DNA of 64,000 nt from positions 1 through 64,000 of the forward strand of contig NZ_JACIGK010000010.1 in NCBI RefSeq assembly GCF_014197915.1, written 5' to 3'. A model generated the notes under the pieces. It made no database searches. It was not told the origin of the DNA and saw only the letters and a program-made list of their open reading frames with translations. Below are positions 1 to 7,655 of this stretch, piece after piece. Origin of the DNA: Roseospira visakhapatnamensis. Its GTDB lineage: Bacteria; Pseudomonadota; Alphaproteobacteria; Rhodospirillales; Rhodospirillaceae. The number at the start of each line of letters is the position of its first letter. The stretch's first letter is position 1. Both the position numbers and the translations under genes were made by a program.

Positions 1-213
1 GCCCCAGCCACCCTGAGCCCGCCCCTCCTCACCTGTCCCTTCAATCACCAGACCCGGTTGCGACACACTCCAACCCCATCCTGAGAACTGCTGCCCCCGC
101 CGAGCGTGGGTTGCCAACCCGGGGTGCGGCTGTAGGATGGGCGGCGCGCGGCAACCACGGCGGCGGCGGTGCCGGTCGGAGGACGCGCGCACCGTCAAGC
201 ACGAGGCCCGGAC

Positions 214-735
214 ATGTCGCACACCCTGCTCGCCACCGTTTTCTGCCCCGATCGGACCGGCCTGGTGGCCGGCCTGGCCGCCACCCTGTTCGACCTGGGC
301 GCCAATCTGGGCGATACGCGCTTCGCCGTCCTGGGCCAGGGAGCCGAGTTCTCGGCGGTGCTGACGGTGGACGACGACCTGACCCCGGCTCAGGTGGAGG
401 CCGCGCTGGCCGGCGTGCCCGAGGCCGAGGGCGCGGAGATCAGCGTGCGGCCGTATGATACCTGGGCCGAGTCGCGGGACGCGGCCACGATCACCCACCT
501 GGTATATGTTTCAGGCGGCAACCGCCCCGGACTGGTGGCCCGCCTGGCCGAGGTGTTCGGCGACTTCAACGCCAACATCGTGACCATGAACGCGCAGCCC
601 CTGCCCGACGACATCGAGCACTACGCCGTGCGCTTCGCCGTGGCCATTCCGGCCGGACGCGTGGAAGCCTGCCTGGCGACGGTCTCCAACACCGCCGAAT
701 CCCTGGGGCTGCATGCCCGCATGGAAACGCCGTGA
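214..735 (+). CDS. GcvR-like double ACT-domain protein
   Basis: A 173-residue protein made of two ACT domains (about residues 4-80 and 91-170). The first opens with a CPDRTGLVAGLA segment and the second with GGNRPGLVARLAEVF, the ligand-binding loop pattern of ACT domains. This resembles the glycine-cleavage regulator GcvR and related amino-acid-sensing proteins; the ligand cannot be read from sequence. ATG 214 was chosen because the first ACT strand begins directly after it. An in-frame upstream start at 169 would add non-conserved residues. The 213 bases before the gene show no coding sequence. Confidence 0.8.
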   Translation: MSHTLLATVFCPDRTGLVAGLAATLFDLGANLGDTRFAVLGQGAEFSAVLTVDDDLTPAQVEAALAGVPEAEGAEISVRPYDTWAESRDAATITHLVYVSGGNRPGLVARLAEVFGDFNANIVTMNAQPLPDDIEHYAVRFAVAIPAGRVEACLATVSNTAESLGLHARMETP

Positions 736-770
736 TCGCCGCCCCGATGGTCCCCAAACCCTAACCAAAC

Positions 771-1478
771 CTAATCCATGCCGGCCAGACGCAGCAGCGC
801 GTCCACGTCGCAGTCGTAGCGGTTGGGTCCCAACTCGGTGAGCACCCGATCGCGCCGGAACTCGGCGACGATGCGGCTGGTGGTCTCGGTCGTGACACCC
901 AGCATGGCGCCCATGTCCTCGCGCCCGAACAGATCGCACTGGCGCGAGGCATTCTGATCCAGCAGCAGCAGCAGCAGTCGCGCCACCCGCGCCTTGGCGC
1001 TGCCGGTGGACAGGCTGGTGAGCCACGCGTCGGCCTGCTGCACCTGACGCTGCCAGCGGCTCATGAGCTGGGCATGCATGCGCGGGGTGTTCTCGGCCAG
1101 GCGCGTGACCACCTCGCGCGGGATGCGACAGGTGAGCGCCGGCCGCAGGGCAATGGCCGTGTGCTCGTAGTCCTGGCCCAGCACCGATTCCATGCCGGCG
1201 GTATCGCCGGGGCGCAGCAGGCGCACGATCCGCTGGCTGCCGTCCGCCAGATAGCGGACCAGTTTCACCAGTCCGGTCCGAATCGTGAACACCGCCTGTC
1301 CCGGATCGCCCACGTGATACAGGGCCAGGCCCGGCTCGAACTGGATTTCATCGATGGGCAGATGAACGAGAGCGAAATCCTGCTGCAGCAAATCCGCGAA
1401 CAGGGCTGACTCCCGAATCCCGCAACCCTGGCATTCCGCCTGTCCGCGCCAGGCGGCCTCGATGGATTTCCCGCGCAC
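771..1478 (-). CDS. Crp/Fnr-family transcriptional regulator
   Basis: A 235-residue regulator with an N-terminal cyclic-nucleotide-binding-like beta-roll (about 25-140, including the RLLRPGDTAGMESVLG segment) and a C-terminal winged helix-turn-helix (FGREDMGAMLGVTTETTSRI). Near the N-terminus it has a C-x2-C pair (CQGC, residues 16-19), but Phe stands where FNR has its next cysteine (ALFADL), so an FNR-type 4Fe-4S cluster looks unlikely. GTG 1478 was chosen because a GGGAGAAG box lies upstream and the conserved region starts soon after. The frame stays open to 1673, so a longer protein is possible. The effector is unknown. Confidence 0.82.
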   Translation of the reverse strand: MRGKSIEAAWRGQAECQGCGIRESALFADLLQQDFALVHLPIDEIQFEPGLALYHVGDPGQAVFTIRTGLVKLVRYLADGSQRIVRLLRPGDTAGMESVLGQDYEHTAIALRPALTCRIPREVVTRLAENTPRMHAQLMSRWQRQVQQADAWLTSLSTGSAKARVARLLLLLLDQNASRQCDLFGREDMGAMLGVTTETTSRIVAEFRRDRVLTELGPNRYDCDVDALLRLAGMD

Positions 1479-1771
1479 GACCCCGCTTCTCCCGCTCGAC
1501 CCTGGATCCGCTCGGGCCGGTGTCCCGGCGCCCGCCGCCTGCGTCGGCGTGGCATCGAAGGAAAACCACCGGCCATCCCCCCGACCAGGGGGCATCGAAC
1601 CCATCATCGAAAATCCTACCGGAACCCGGGGCGCGCGTCCACGTGTCGCCAAAAACGCCGCTCGTGCACGCAACGGGCCGAAGGCGACAGGGAGGCACGG
1701 GGCCGTCAGCCGGGCGGTCCCGCCAGCCCGCCATGCGTTTCAGTCCTTGCGCGGTGGTATAGGCCACCCCA

Positions 1772-2185
1772 CTAATCGTGCAAGACGAGCCCCTTGACCG
1801 TTTTCTCCACGTCCTTCCGGGGACCGTGCACGGCGAGTCCCACCAGATCAAGGCATTCGGCCGGCACCGCCGCCACGGCCGCCCGGTTGTCGGCATCATG
1901 GCCCGTGCCGAACAGGTCGGCGGTGTAGATCGACGGCGTCAGGCCCCGGCGGAGGGCCCGATCCAGGGTCATGGCAAGGGTTGCGGCGTCCGGCGCGGCG
2001 AAGATCAGCACCGGCTGCCGGATCAACGGCCCGTAGGCGCGGCCCGAGCCGTCCACGTAGCGGCTTCCCACCAACTCCGGGTATGATCCCACCAGGCCGC
2101 CGGCGACAAAGCCGACGACATTGAGCTTCTGCCAGGTCAGAAGGGTGTCGCGGACGACGATCGCGATCTTGGTGCCGTCATGCAT
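1772..2185 (-). CDS. DUF2000 family protein
   Basis: A 137-residue protein whose sequence (start KIAIVVRDTLLTWQKLNVVGF, interior VLIFAAPDAATLAM) fits the DUF2000 family, small cytoplasmic proteins of unknown function. It is transcribed divergently from an AraC-type regulator only about 40 bp away. That pairing suggests the AraC protein controls this gene. No catalytic residues can be assigned. Confidence 0.75.
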   Translation of the reverse strand: MHDGTKIAIVVRDTLLTWQKLNVVGFVAGGLVGSYPELVGSRYVDGSGRAYGPLIRQPVLIFAAPDAATLAMTLDRALRRGLTPSIYTADLFGTGHDADNRAAVAAVPAECLDLVGLAVHGPRKDVEKTVKGLVLHD

Positions 2186-2223
2186 GGGAGAACCTGTCTG
2201 TTGTGGGAAACCAGGACGTCAGC

Positions 2224-3255
2224 ATGAACCGTGCATTCGACGGCGGTCTTGAACGATCGTGCCGCGCGAGGCCGGGGGCGGTTCGTCCCGGCGGCGGTGA
2301 CTGGGTGCGCCAGACGGCGGATGGAGACGGGCTGTTGCGCCTTGAGGCGTTTTTCGCCGGTCACGCCTATGATCCGCACCGCCACGACACCTATGCCATC
2401 GGCCTGACGGATGGCGGGGTGCAGTGCTTCACCTATCGGGGCGCCCATCGGACCAGCGCGCCCGGCACCCTCATGGTGTTGCATCCCGACGAACGCCACG
2501 ACGGCGAGGCGGGCGCGGCGGCGGGCTTCCGCTACCGGATGATCTATGTCCCGCCCCATCGCATCGCCGTGGCGCTGGCCGGACGCGCGCGAGCGCTGCC
2601 CTTCGCGCGCGCGGCCCTGACGCGCGACCGTCGCCTGCGGCGGGCGGTCGCGCCCGCCCTGGCCGACATGGCGCGGCCGCTGGAAGAGTTGGAGGCCGAT
2701 CAGGTGACCCAGGAGGTGGCCGAGGCATTGCTGTCCCTGGATCCCTCCGCCGCGACGGGGCGGACCCGGGGGGCGTCGTGCCCGGCTTCGGTGGAGCGCG
2801 CGCGGCAGATCCTGGACGCCCATTGCGATCGCGTGGTGACGTCCGCCGAGTTGGAAGCGGCGACCGGGCTGGACCGCTATACCCTGGCCCGCCAGTTCCG
2901 GGCGATGCTCGGCACCAGTCCCTACCGCTACCTTACCCTGCGCCGGCTGGACCGGGCCAGGACCGCCCTGCTGGGTGGGGAAAGCCTGGCCGGGGCGGCC
3001 TGCGCGGCCGGGTTCGCCGACCAGAGCCACATGACCCGGCACTTCACCCGGACCGTCGGCATATCCCCCGGCCGATGGCTGGCCCTGACCAACGCGACCC
3101 GTCACGACCCCAGCCTAGACGACCCCAGCCTGGACGACCCTGTCGTCGCCACCCCCTCACCCCACCAGCGCGTGCCCGAGCACGGACCACAGACCGAGAA
3201 CCAGGAACAGCGACGCCAGGGCCAACCCCTCGCGCACCAGATCGGCGATGGATAA
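2224..3255 (+). CDS. AraC-family transcriptional regulator
   Basis: About 343 residues. An N-terminal cupin-like sensing domain (HRHDTYAIGLTDGGVQCFTYRG) is followed by two helix-turn-helix motifs (AGFADQSHMTRHFTRTVGIS is the characteristic second one). ATG 2224 is preferred because AGGA lies 7 bases upstream; GTG 2203 is the alternative. After the usual end of the AraC fold there is a tail of about 60 residues that starts with a DPSLDDPSLDDP duplication and is rich in Gln, Glu and Pro. That tail lies antisense to a likely small gene on the other strand, so it may be read-through rather than selected protein. The divergent DUF2000 gene is the obvious candidate target. Confidence 0.85.
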   Translation: MNRAFDGGLERSCRARPGAVRPGGGDWVRQTADGDGLLRLEAFFAGHAYDPHRHDTYAIGLTDGGVQCFTYRGAHRTSAPGTLMVLHPDERHDGEAGAAAGFRYRMIYVPPHRIAVALAGRARALPFARAALTRDRRLRRAVAPALADMARPLEELEADQVTQEVAEALLSLDPSAATGRTRGASCPASVERARQILDAHCDRVVTSAELEAATGLDRYTLARQFRAMLGTSPYRYLTLRRLDRARTALLGGESLAGAACAAGFADQSHMTRHFTRTVGISPGRWLALTNATRHDPSLDDPSLDDPVVATPSPHQRVPEHGPQTENQEQRRQGQPLAHQIGDG

Positions 3256-3267
3256 GGTCGGGGACAT
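3157..3267 (-). CDS. 36-residue single-pass membrane peptide under LexA boxes
   Basis: A 36-residue peptide starting MSPTLSIADLVREGL, followed by one hydrophobic helix (residues 15-34, ALASLFLVLGLWSVLGHALV). A strong Shine-Dalgarno (GAGGAG) lies 8 bases before the ATG. Two LexA boxes lie about 50-90 bases upstream. The size, topology and SOS-type control resemble the Caulobacter peptide SidA, an inner-membrane SOS-induced division inhibitor of 29 residues; this is analogy, not demonstrated homology. The gene overlaps the 3' tail of the convergent AraC gene. The reading rests on the ribosome-binding site, the membrane helix and the LexA boxes, because the peptide is too short for codon statistics. 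Confidence 0.6.
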   Translation of the reverse strand: MSPTLSIADLVREGLALASLFLVLGLWSVLGHALVG

Positions 3268-3315
3268 GATCTGATCTCCTCTGCGGGGCGGTTCCTCAAC
3301 CACCGGACCACACAT

Positions 3316-3356
3316 GTTCTTTTTTTGTTCCACACAAAAAAGAACACAAAGAGAAC
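3316..3356. promoter_or_regulatory. Pair of oppositely oriented LexA (SOS) boxes
   Basis: GTTC-N7-GTTC at 3316-3330 and GAAC-N7-GAAC at 3342-3356 match exactly the direct-repeat LexA operator known from alphaproteobacteria, once in each orientation and 11 bases apart. A TTGACC sequence reading leftward (3366-3361) could be the -35 of a promoter for the 36-residue peptide, with the boxes covering the spacer and start region. The rightward MFS gene starts about 200 bases away and could also be affected. Confidence 0.72.
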
Positions 3357-3552
3357 ATCAGGTCAAGCCCCGACCAGAACGCCCGACGGCACCGGGGTCA
3401 CGTCTCCAGGGGCCTCGCGCACGGTTCAGCGGAGCCCGGCGGCGTGCGGGACGCGATCGGCGCCGCGCGCCACCGGCCGTCGTGCTAGCCTGACGCGGAC
3501 GCCTCCGGCACGGTCCGGATGACCGGAGGCGGCAACCGGAGGACAGCCCACC

Positions 3553-4830
3553 ATGACACGGGAGGCACCGACCCAGCAGGCCCCCGCACGAGGGGCCCCG
3601 GCCGGTGATCGCTGGGCCACCGCCCGGTTGATGCTGGTCGCCGGGTCGCTGATCCTGGCCATCTCGCTCGGCGTTCGCCACAGCTTCGGCCTGTTCCTCA
3701 CCCCGATGAGCCTGGACAGCGGATGGGGACGCGAGACCTTCGCCTTCGCCATGGCCGTGCAAAATCTGGTCTGGGGCGTGGCGCAACCGGTCGCGGGCCT
3801 GCTGTCCGACCGTCACGGCGCGGGCCGGGTGATCCTGGGCGGGGGCGTCCTGTACGCGGCGGGGCTGGCGGTGATGGCCCTCCCGCAGGAGGCGACGCTG
3901 TTCACCCTCAGCGCCGGGGTCCTCATCGGCCTCGGTCTCAGCGGGTGCTCCTTTCCGATCATCTTCGGCGCCATCAGTCGCGCCGTGCCCGCCGACCGGC
4001 GCAGCCTGGCCATGGGCATCTCCATGTCGGTCGGGTCCTTCGGCCAGTTCGCCATGCTGCCCCTGGTGCTGCCGTTGATCGGCGGCATCGGCTGGTCGTC
4101 GACGCTGCTGGTGCTCGCCACGCTGGCCGCGCTCATCCTGCCCCTGAGCCTCGCGCTGGCGGAGGGCCGCGACGCGGCGGCGCGGCCCGTCGGCGCCCCC
4201 GAGCCGACCGGTCCGACCGCCCGCCAGGCGATCGGCGAGGCCCTGGGCAGCCGCGACTTCTGGCTTCTATCCCTGGGCTTTTTCGTCTGCGGCTTCCAGG
4301 TGGTGTTCATCGCCGTGCACCTGCCGGCATACCTCCAGGACCAGGGGCTTCCGCCAACGGTCGCGACCACGGTACTGGCCTTGATCGGCCTGCTGAACAT
4401 CGCCGGGACGTATCTCGCGGGCGTCTGGGGCGGGCGGCACCGCAAGCCGATGCTGCTGGTGGGGATCTACCTGGCCCGGGCCGCCGCGATCGCCGCCTTC
4501 GTGATGCTGCCGGCCACCCCATGGTCCGCCTACGCGTTCGGCGTGACCATGGGGCTGTTCTGGCTGAGCACGGTGCCGCTGACCAACGAGATCGTGGCGG
4601 CGGTCTTCGGGGTGCGGAACATGGCCATGCTCGGCGGCGTGGTCTTCCTGGCGCACCAGATCGGATCATTCCTCGGCGGCTGGCTGGGGGGCATCGCCCA
4701 TGACCGCACGGGCTCCTATGACGCGGTCTGGTGGATCGCCATCGCCCTGAGCGTGGCCGCCGCCGCGCTGAACGCGCCGATTCGCGAGACGCCGCTTGCC
4801 CGGCGCCAGGCGGCGGGGGCGGCGGCATGA
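3553..4830 (+). CDS. Major facilitator superfamily transporter
   Basis: A 425-residue protein with 12 predicted membrane helices in two halves, joined by a cytoplasmic loop around residue 205-225. The loop after helix 2 carries the MFS signature in the form GLLSDRHGAGRVILGG. The overall pattern is that of the monocarboxylate/oxalate-formate antiporter type, but the substrate is not determinable. ATG 3553 follows a GGAGGA box. The stop codon overlaps the ATG of a 42-residue membrane peptide, so the two are probably translationally coupled. LexA boxes lie about 200 bp upstream but more plausibly serve the divergent small gene. Confidence 0.88.
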   Translation: MTREAPTQQAPARGAPAGDRWATARLMLVAGSLILAISLGVRHSFGLFLTPMSLDSGWGRETFAFAMAVQNLVWGVAQPVAGLLSDRHGAGRVILGGGVLYAAGLAVMALPQEATLFTLSAGVLIGLGLSGCSFPIIFGAISRAVPADRRSLAMGISMSVGSFGQFAMLPLVLPLIGGIGWSSTLLVLATLAALILPLSLALAEGRDAAARPVGAPEPTGPTARQAIGEALGSRDFWLLSLGFFVCGFQVVFIAVHLPAYLQDQGLPPTVATTVLALIGLLNIAGTYLAGVWGGRHRKPMLLVGIYLARAAAIAAFVMLPATPWSAYAFGVTMGLFWLSTVPLTNEIVAAVFGVRNMAMLGGVVFLAHQIGSFLGGWLGGIAHDRTGSYDAVWWIAIALSVAAAALNAPIRETPLARRQAAGAAA

Positions 4831-4955
4831 CGGGCCGCGTCGTGGGCGCGATCGCCCTGGGCCTGCTGGCGAGCCTGATGCTCGTCAGCCTCTTTCTGGG
4901 CTATACCAACCCGGTGATGACGCTGTCCCTCGATCGCCTGAGCGTCTGCTTCTAG
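4827..4955 (+). CDS. Small membrane peptide coupled to the MFS transporter
   Basis: A 42-residue peptide whose first 26 residues form one hydrophobic helix (AIALGLLASLMLVSLFLGY), followed by a short polar tail ending SVCF. Its ATG overlaps the stop of the transporter gene (ATGA at 4827-4830), the classic arrangement for translational coupling. It may be a small accessory subunit of the transporter; nothing identifies a family. It ends about 50 bp before dusA. Confidence 0.55.
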   Translation: MTGRVVGAIALGLLASLMLVSLFLGYTNPVMTLSLDRLSVCF

Positions 4956-5004
4956 CCGGCCCGGGTTATGGGGACCACCACGAACACCGACACCGACGAC
5001 GGCC

Positions 5005-6003
5005 ATGCACGACAAGCACCCGCATCGACTCTCGGTCGCCCCGATGATGGACTGGACCGACCGGCACGAGCGGTACTTCCTGCGCCTGATCAGCCGGCAT
5101 GTCCGGCTCTACACCGAGATGGTGACCACCGGCGCGCTGCTGCGGGGAGACGCGGCGCGCCACCTGGATTTCGACCCGGCCGAGCATCCCGTGGCGCTGC
5201 AACTGGGGGGCAGCGATCCCCGGGCGCTGGCCGCCGCCGCGCGCATGGGCGCCGCCTGGGGCTACGACGAGATCAACCTCAACGTCGGCTGCCCGTCGGA
5301 CCGGGTGTCCAGCGGCCGGTTCGGCGCCTGCCTGATGGCCGAGCCCGCCCTGGTGGCCGACGGGGTCGCCGCCATGATCGCGGCGGTGCCGGCGGACCTG
5401 CCGGTTACCGTCAAGCACCGCATCGGCATCGACGACCTGGACGGCGACGATCACCTGTCCCGTTTCGTCGAGACGGTGGCCGCCGCCGGCTGCCGGGTGT
5501 TCATCGTGCATGCCCGCAAGGCCTGGCTGTCGGGCCTGAGTCCCCGGGAGAACCGGGAGATCCCGCCGCTGCGCCCCGAGGTGGCGCGGCGCCTGAAGGC
5601 CGATTTCCCGGCCCTGACGATCGTCTACAACGGCGGGGTGCGGGATCTGGCCACGGCGGCCGACCACCTGCGCCACCTGGACGGGGTGATGATCGGGCGC
5701 GGCGCCTACGAGACGCCGTGGATGCTGGCAGAGGCCGACCGGACGATCTTCGGGGATCACGCCGCCAGACCGCCCGACCCGACGGCGGTGGCCCGCGCCA
5801 TGGCGGCCTATGCCGCGCGACGCATGGACGAGGGGGTGCCGCTGCACGCCATCACCCGCCACATCCTGCCCTTGTTCCACGGCATACCGGGGGCGCGCGC
5901 CTGGCGGCGTCACCTGAGCGAGCGGGCCTGCCGCCCCGGCGCCGGTCCGGAGGTCATCCTGGAGGCGCTGGCCCACGTCGCGCCGACGGCGGCGGTGTCC
6001 TGA
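5005..6003 (+). CDS. dusA: tRNA-dihydrouridine(20/20a) synthase DusA
   Basis: A 332-residue flavoenzyme that reduces uridines 20/20a in the D-loop of tRNA. It begins with the Dus hallmark SVAPMMDWTDRHERYF. It carries the active-site segment NLNVGCPSDRVSSG-x-FGACLM with the catalytic Cys, the KHRIGIDD phosphate/FMN region and the C-terminal GRGAYETPWML segment. The GCPSDRV...FGACLM form is characteristic of DusA rather than DusB or DusC. Length is normal for the family. It is convergent with ndk, with a shared hairpin between them. Confidence 0.93.
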   Translation: MHDKHPHRLSVAPMMDWTDRHERYFLRLISRHVRLYTEMVTTGALLRGDAARHLDFDPAEHPVALQLGGSDPRALAAAARMGAAWGYDEINLNVGCPSDRVSSGRFGACLMAEPALVADGVAAMIAAVPADLPVTVKHRIGIDDLDGDDHLSRFVETVAAAGCRVFIVHARKAWLSGLSPRENREIPPLRPEVARRLKADFPALTIVYNGGVRDLATAADHLRHLDGVMIGRGAYETPWMLAEADRTIFGDHAARPPDPTAVARAMAAYAARRMDEGVPLHAITRHILPLFHGIPGARAWRRHLSERACRPGAGPEVILEALAHVAPTAAVS

Positions 6004-6005
6004 GG

Positions 6006-6044
6006 GACCCGCGCGGGGCGGCGAGTCCCCGGGCGGCGCGGGTC
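6006..6044. terminator. Bidirectional hairpin between dusA and ndk
   Basis: GACCCGCGC (6006-6014) pairs perfectly with GCGCGGGTC (6036-6044) across the short gap between two convergent genes. There is no T-run, so termination would rely on the stem alone or on Rho. The right arm overlaps the ndk stop codon. Confidence 0.5.
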
Positions 6045-6465
6045 AGCCGACGATGTCGACCTCGGCGAAGAAGAAGGCGATTTCCTTGGCCGCGTTCTCC
6101 GGCGAATCGGAACCGTGCACCGAGTTGGCCTCGATGGACTCGGCGAAGTCCTTGCGGATGGTGCCGGCCTCGGCGTTGGCCGGGTTGGTGGCGCCCATGA
6201 CCTCGCGGTTCAGGGTGACGGCATCCTCGCCCTCCAGCACCTGCACCACCACGGGGCCCGAGCACATGAACTCGACCAGCGAGCCGAAGAACGAGCGTTC
6301 CTTGTGCACGGCATAGAAGGCTTCCGCCTGGGCCGTCGTCAGGTGAACGCGGCGCTGGCCGACAATGCGCAGGCCGCGCTCCTCGAAGCGGGCGTTGATG
6401 GCGCCGGTCAGGTTGCGGCGGGTGGCATCGGGCTTGATGATCGAAAGCGTGCGTTCGATGGCCAT
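6043..6465 (-). CDS. ndk: Nucleoside diphosphate kinase
   Basis: A 140-residue enzyme that transfers the gamma-phosphate of ATP to other NDPs, balancing nucleotide pools. It starts [18 protein letters not shown] (the substrate-loop Lys and Thr region). The phosphohistidine motif is at [16 protein letters not shown], where the His is the catalytic residue. Length is typical. Start 6465 has AGGA about 8 bases upstream. It is divergent from the EamA-type exporter. Confidence 0.96.
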   Translation of the reverse strand: MAIERTLSIIKPDATRRNLTGAINARFEERGLRIVGQRRVHLTTAQAEAFYAVHKERSFFGSLVEFMCSGPVVVQVLEGEDAVTLNREVMGATNPANAEAGTIRKDFAESIEANSVHGSDSPENAAKEIAFFFAEVDIVG

Positions 6466-6692
6466 CGGGACGTCCTGTCATGTCTGAGGGAAGGGAACGA
6501 GAGGCGGCGGCGGCGCGGCCGGAAACGGCGTGCCCTCAGGCGATCGGGCGGCGGGCGCCCTCGCCCCACGGAAAACGGCGCAGGCCACAACGACTCGCTC
6601 CCGAAAAGGACGGTGGTGGCGCAGGCGGGCGCCTTATAATCCCTCGCTCCGGCGATGGCAACCGGTGGCGTGGAAGGGAGGAAAGTCGGGCC

Positions 6693-7613
6693 ATGGGCGT
6701 TGCCGTCCTGCTGCTGGTATCCCTGCTTTGGGGATCGTCGTTCGTGGCCATCAAGGTGACGGCGGGATCCTTCGACGCCTTGGACATCGCCAGCGGGCGC
6801 CTGGTGATCGCCGCCGCCTGTCTGACCCTGGCCGCCTGGGCGGTACGGGCGCGCGTGCCGAGGGACCCCGGTGTGTGGGGGCGCCTGCTCGCGTTGTCCC
6901 TGGTCGGCCAGATGGCGCCGTTTTTTCTCCTGGGCGTCAGCGGTCAGCTCACCGCCAGCAGCAGTTCCGCGATGATGATGGCCGCCGTGCCCCTGATCAC
7001 TTTCCTGGCGGGCCGCCTGTTCCGGGGCGGCGACCGCTGGACCGCGCGCGTCTGGCTCGGTCTTGGCATCGGGTTCGTGGGTGTGCTGGTGACCCTGGGA
7101 TGGCCCACGCCGAGCAACGCGGGGGCGGCCTCGGACTGGTTGGGCAAGGGCGCCGCGATCCTGGCGGCGGGCGGCTACGCCCTGGGCACCCTAATCTCGC
7201 GCAGCCTGGCCGGCCGCGTGGGGCTGACGGCGACGGTGGCGACGACCATGACGCTCTCGGCGGTGCTGATGGGCGGGGCCTGGCTGGCGCTCCATGGACC
7301 GGACTTGCTGGCCGGCGGCCTTCCCCCGACCGGACCTTGGCCCGACCCGACGGCCACCCTGGCCCTCGTGCTGCTCGGCCTGGTCAACACCGCCGGCGCC
7401 TACTTCGTATACTTCTGGCTGATCCGGCGCGAGGGACCCACCTTCGCCTCCCTCAACAACTATCTGGTGCCGGTCTTCGGCGTCTTCCTGGGCGCGGCGA
7501 TCCTCGGCGAGCCGGTCCAGGCGCAAGCCCTGGCGGGGCTCGCCCTGGTGCTGCTGGGCATCATCGTGGTGCGCACGCCGATCCCCGTCCGATCCCGCGC
7601 CCGACAGCCCTGA
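6693..7613 (+). CDS. EamA/DMT-family transporter
   Basis: A 306-residue membrane protein with ten predicted helices arranged as two EamA repeats. It starts VAVLLLVSLLWGSSFVAIKV, typical of the drug/metabolite transporter superfamily, and the second repeat contains NTAGAYFVYFWLI and NNYLVPVFGVFLGAAILGE. Probably an exporter of amino acids or metabolites; the substrate is not readable. ATG 6693 was chosen because GGAGGAAAG precedes it and it starts helix 1 directly. The same frame is open upstream to 6480 but encodes non-conserved basic sequence. Confidence 0.88.
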   Translation: MGVAVLLLVSLLWGSSFVAIKVTAGSFDALDIASGRLVIAAACLTLAAWAVRARVPRDPGVWGRLLALSLVGQMAPFFLLGVSGQLTASSSSAMMMAAVPLITFLAGRLFRGGDRWTARVWLGLGIGFVGVLVTLGWPTPSNAGAASDWLGKGAAILAAGGYALGTLISRSLAGRVGLTATVATTMTLSAVLMGGAWLALHGPDLLAGGLPPTGPWPDPTATLALVLLGLVNTAGAYFVYFWLIRREGPTFASLNNYLVPVFGVFLGAAILGEPVQAQALAGLALVLLGIIVVRTPIPVRSRARQP

Positions 7614-7655
7614 CACCCTGTCGCGCCGGCCCTGGGTCGTGCTATCACCCCGGTT

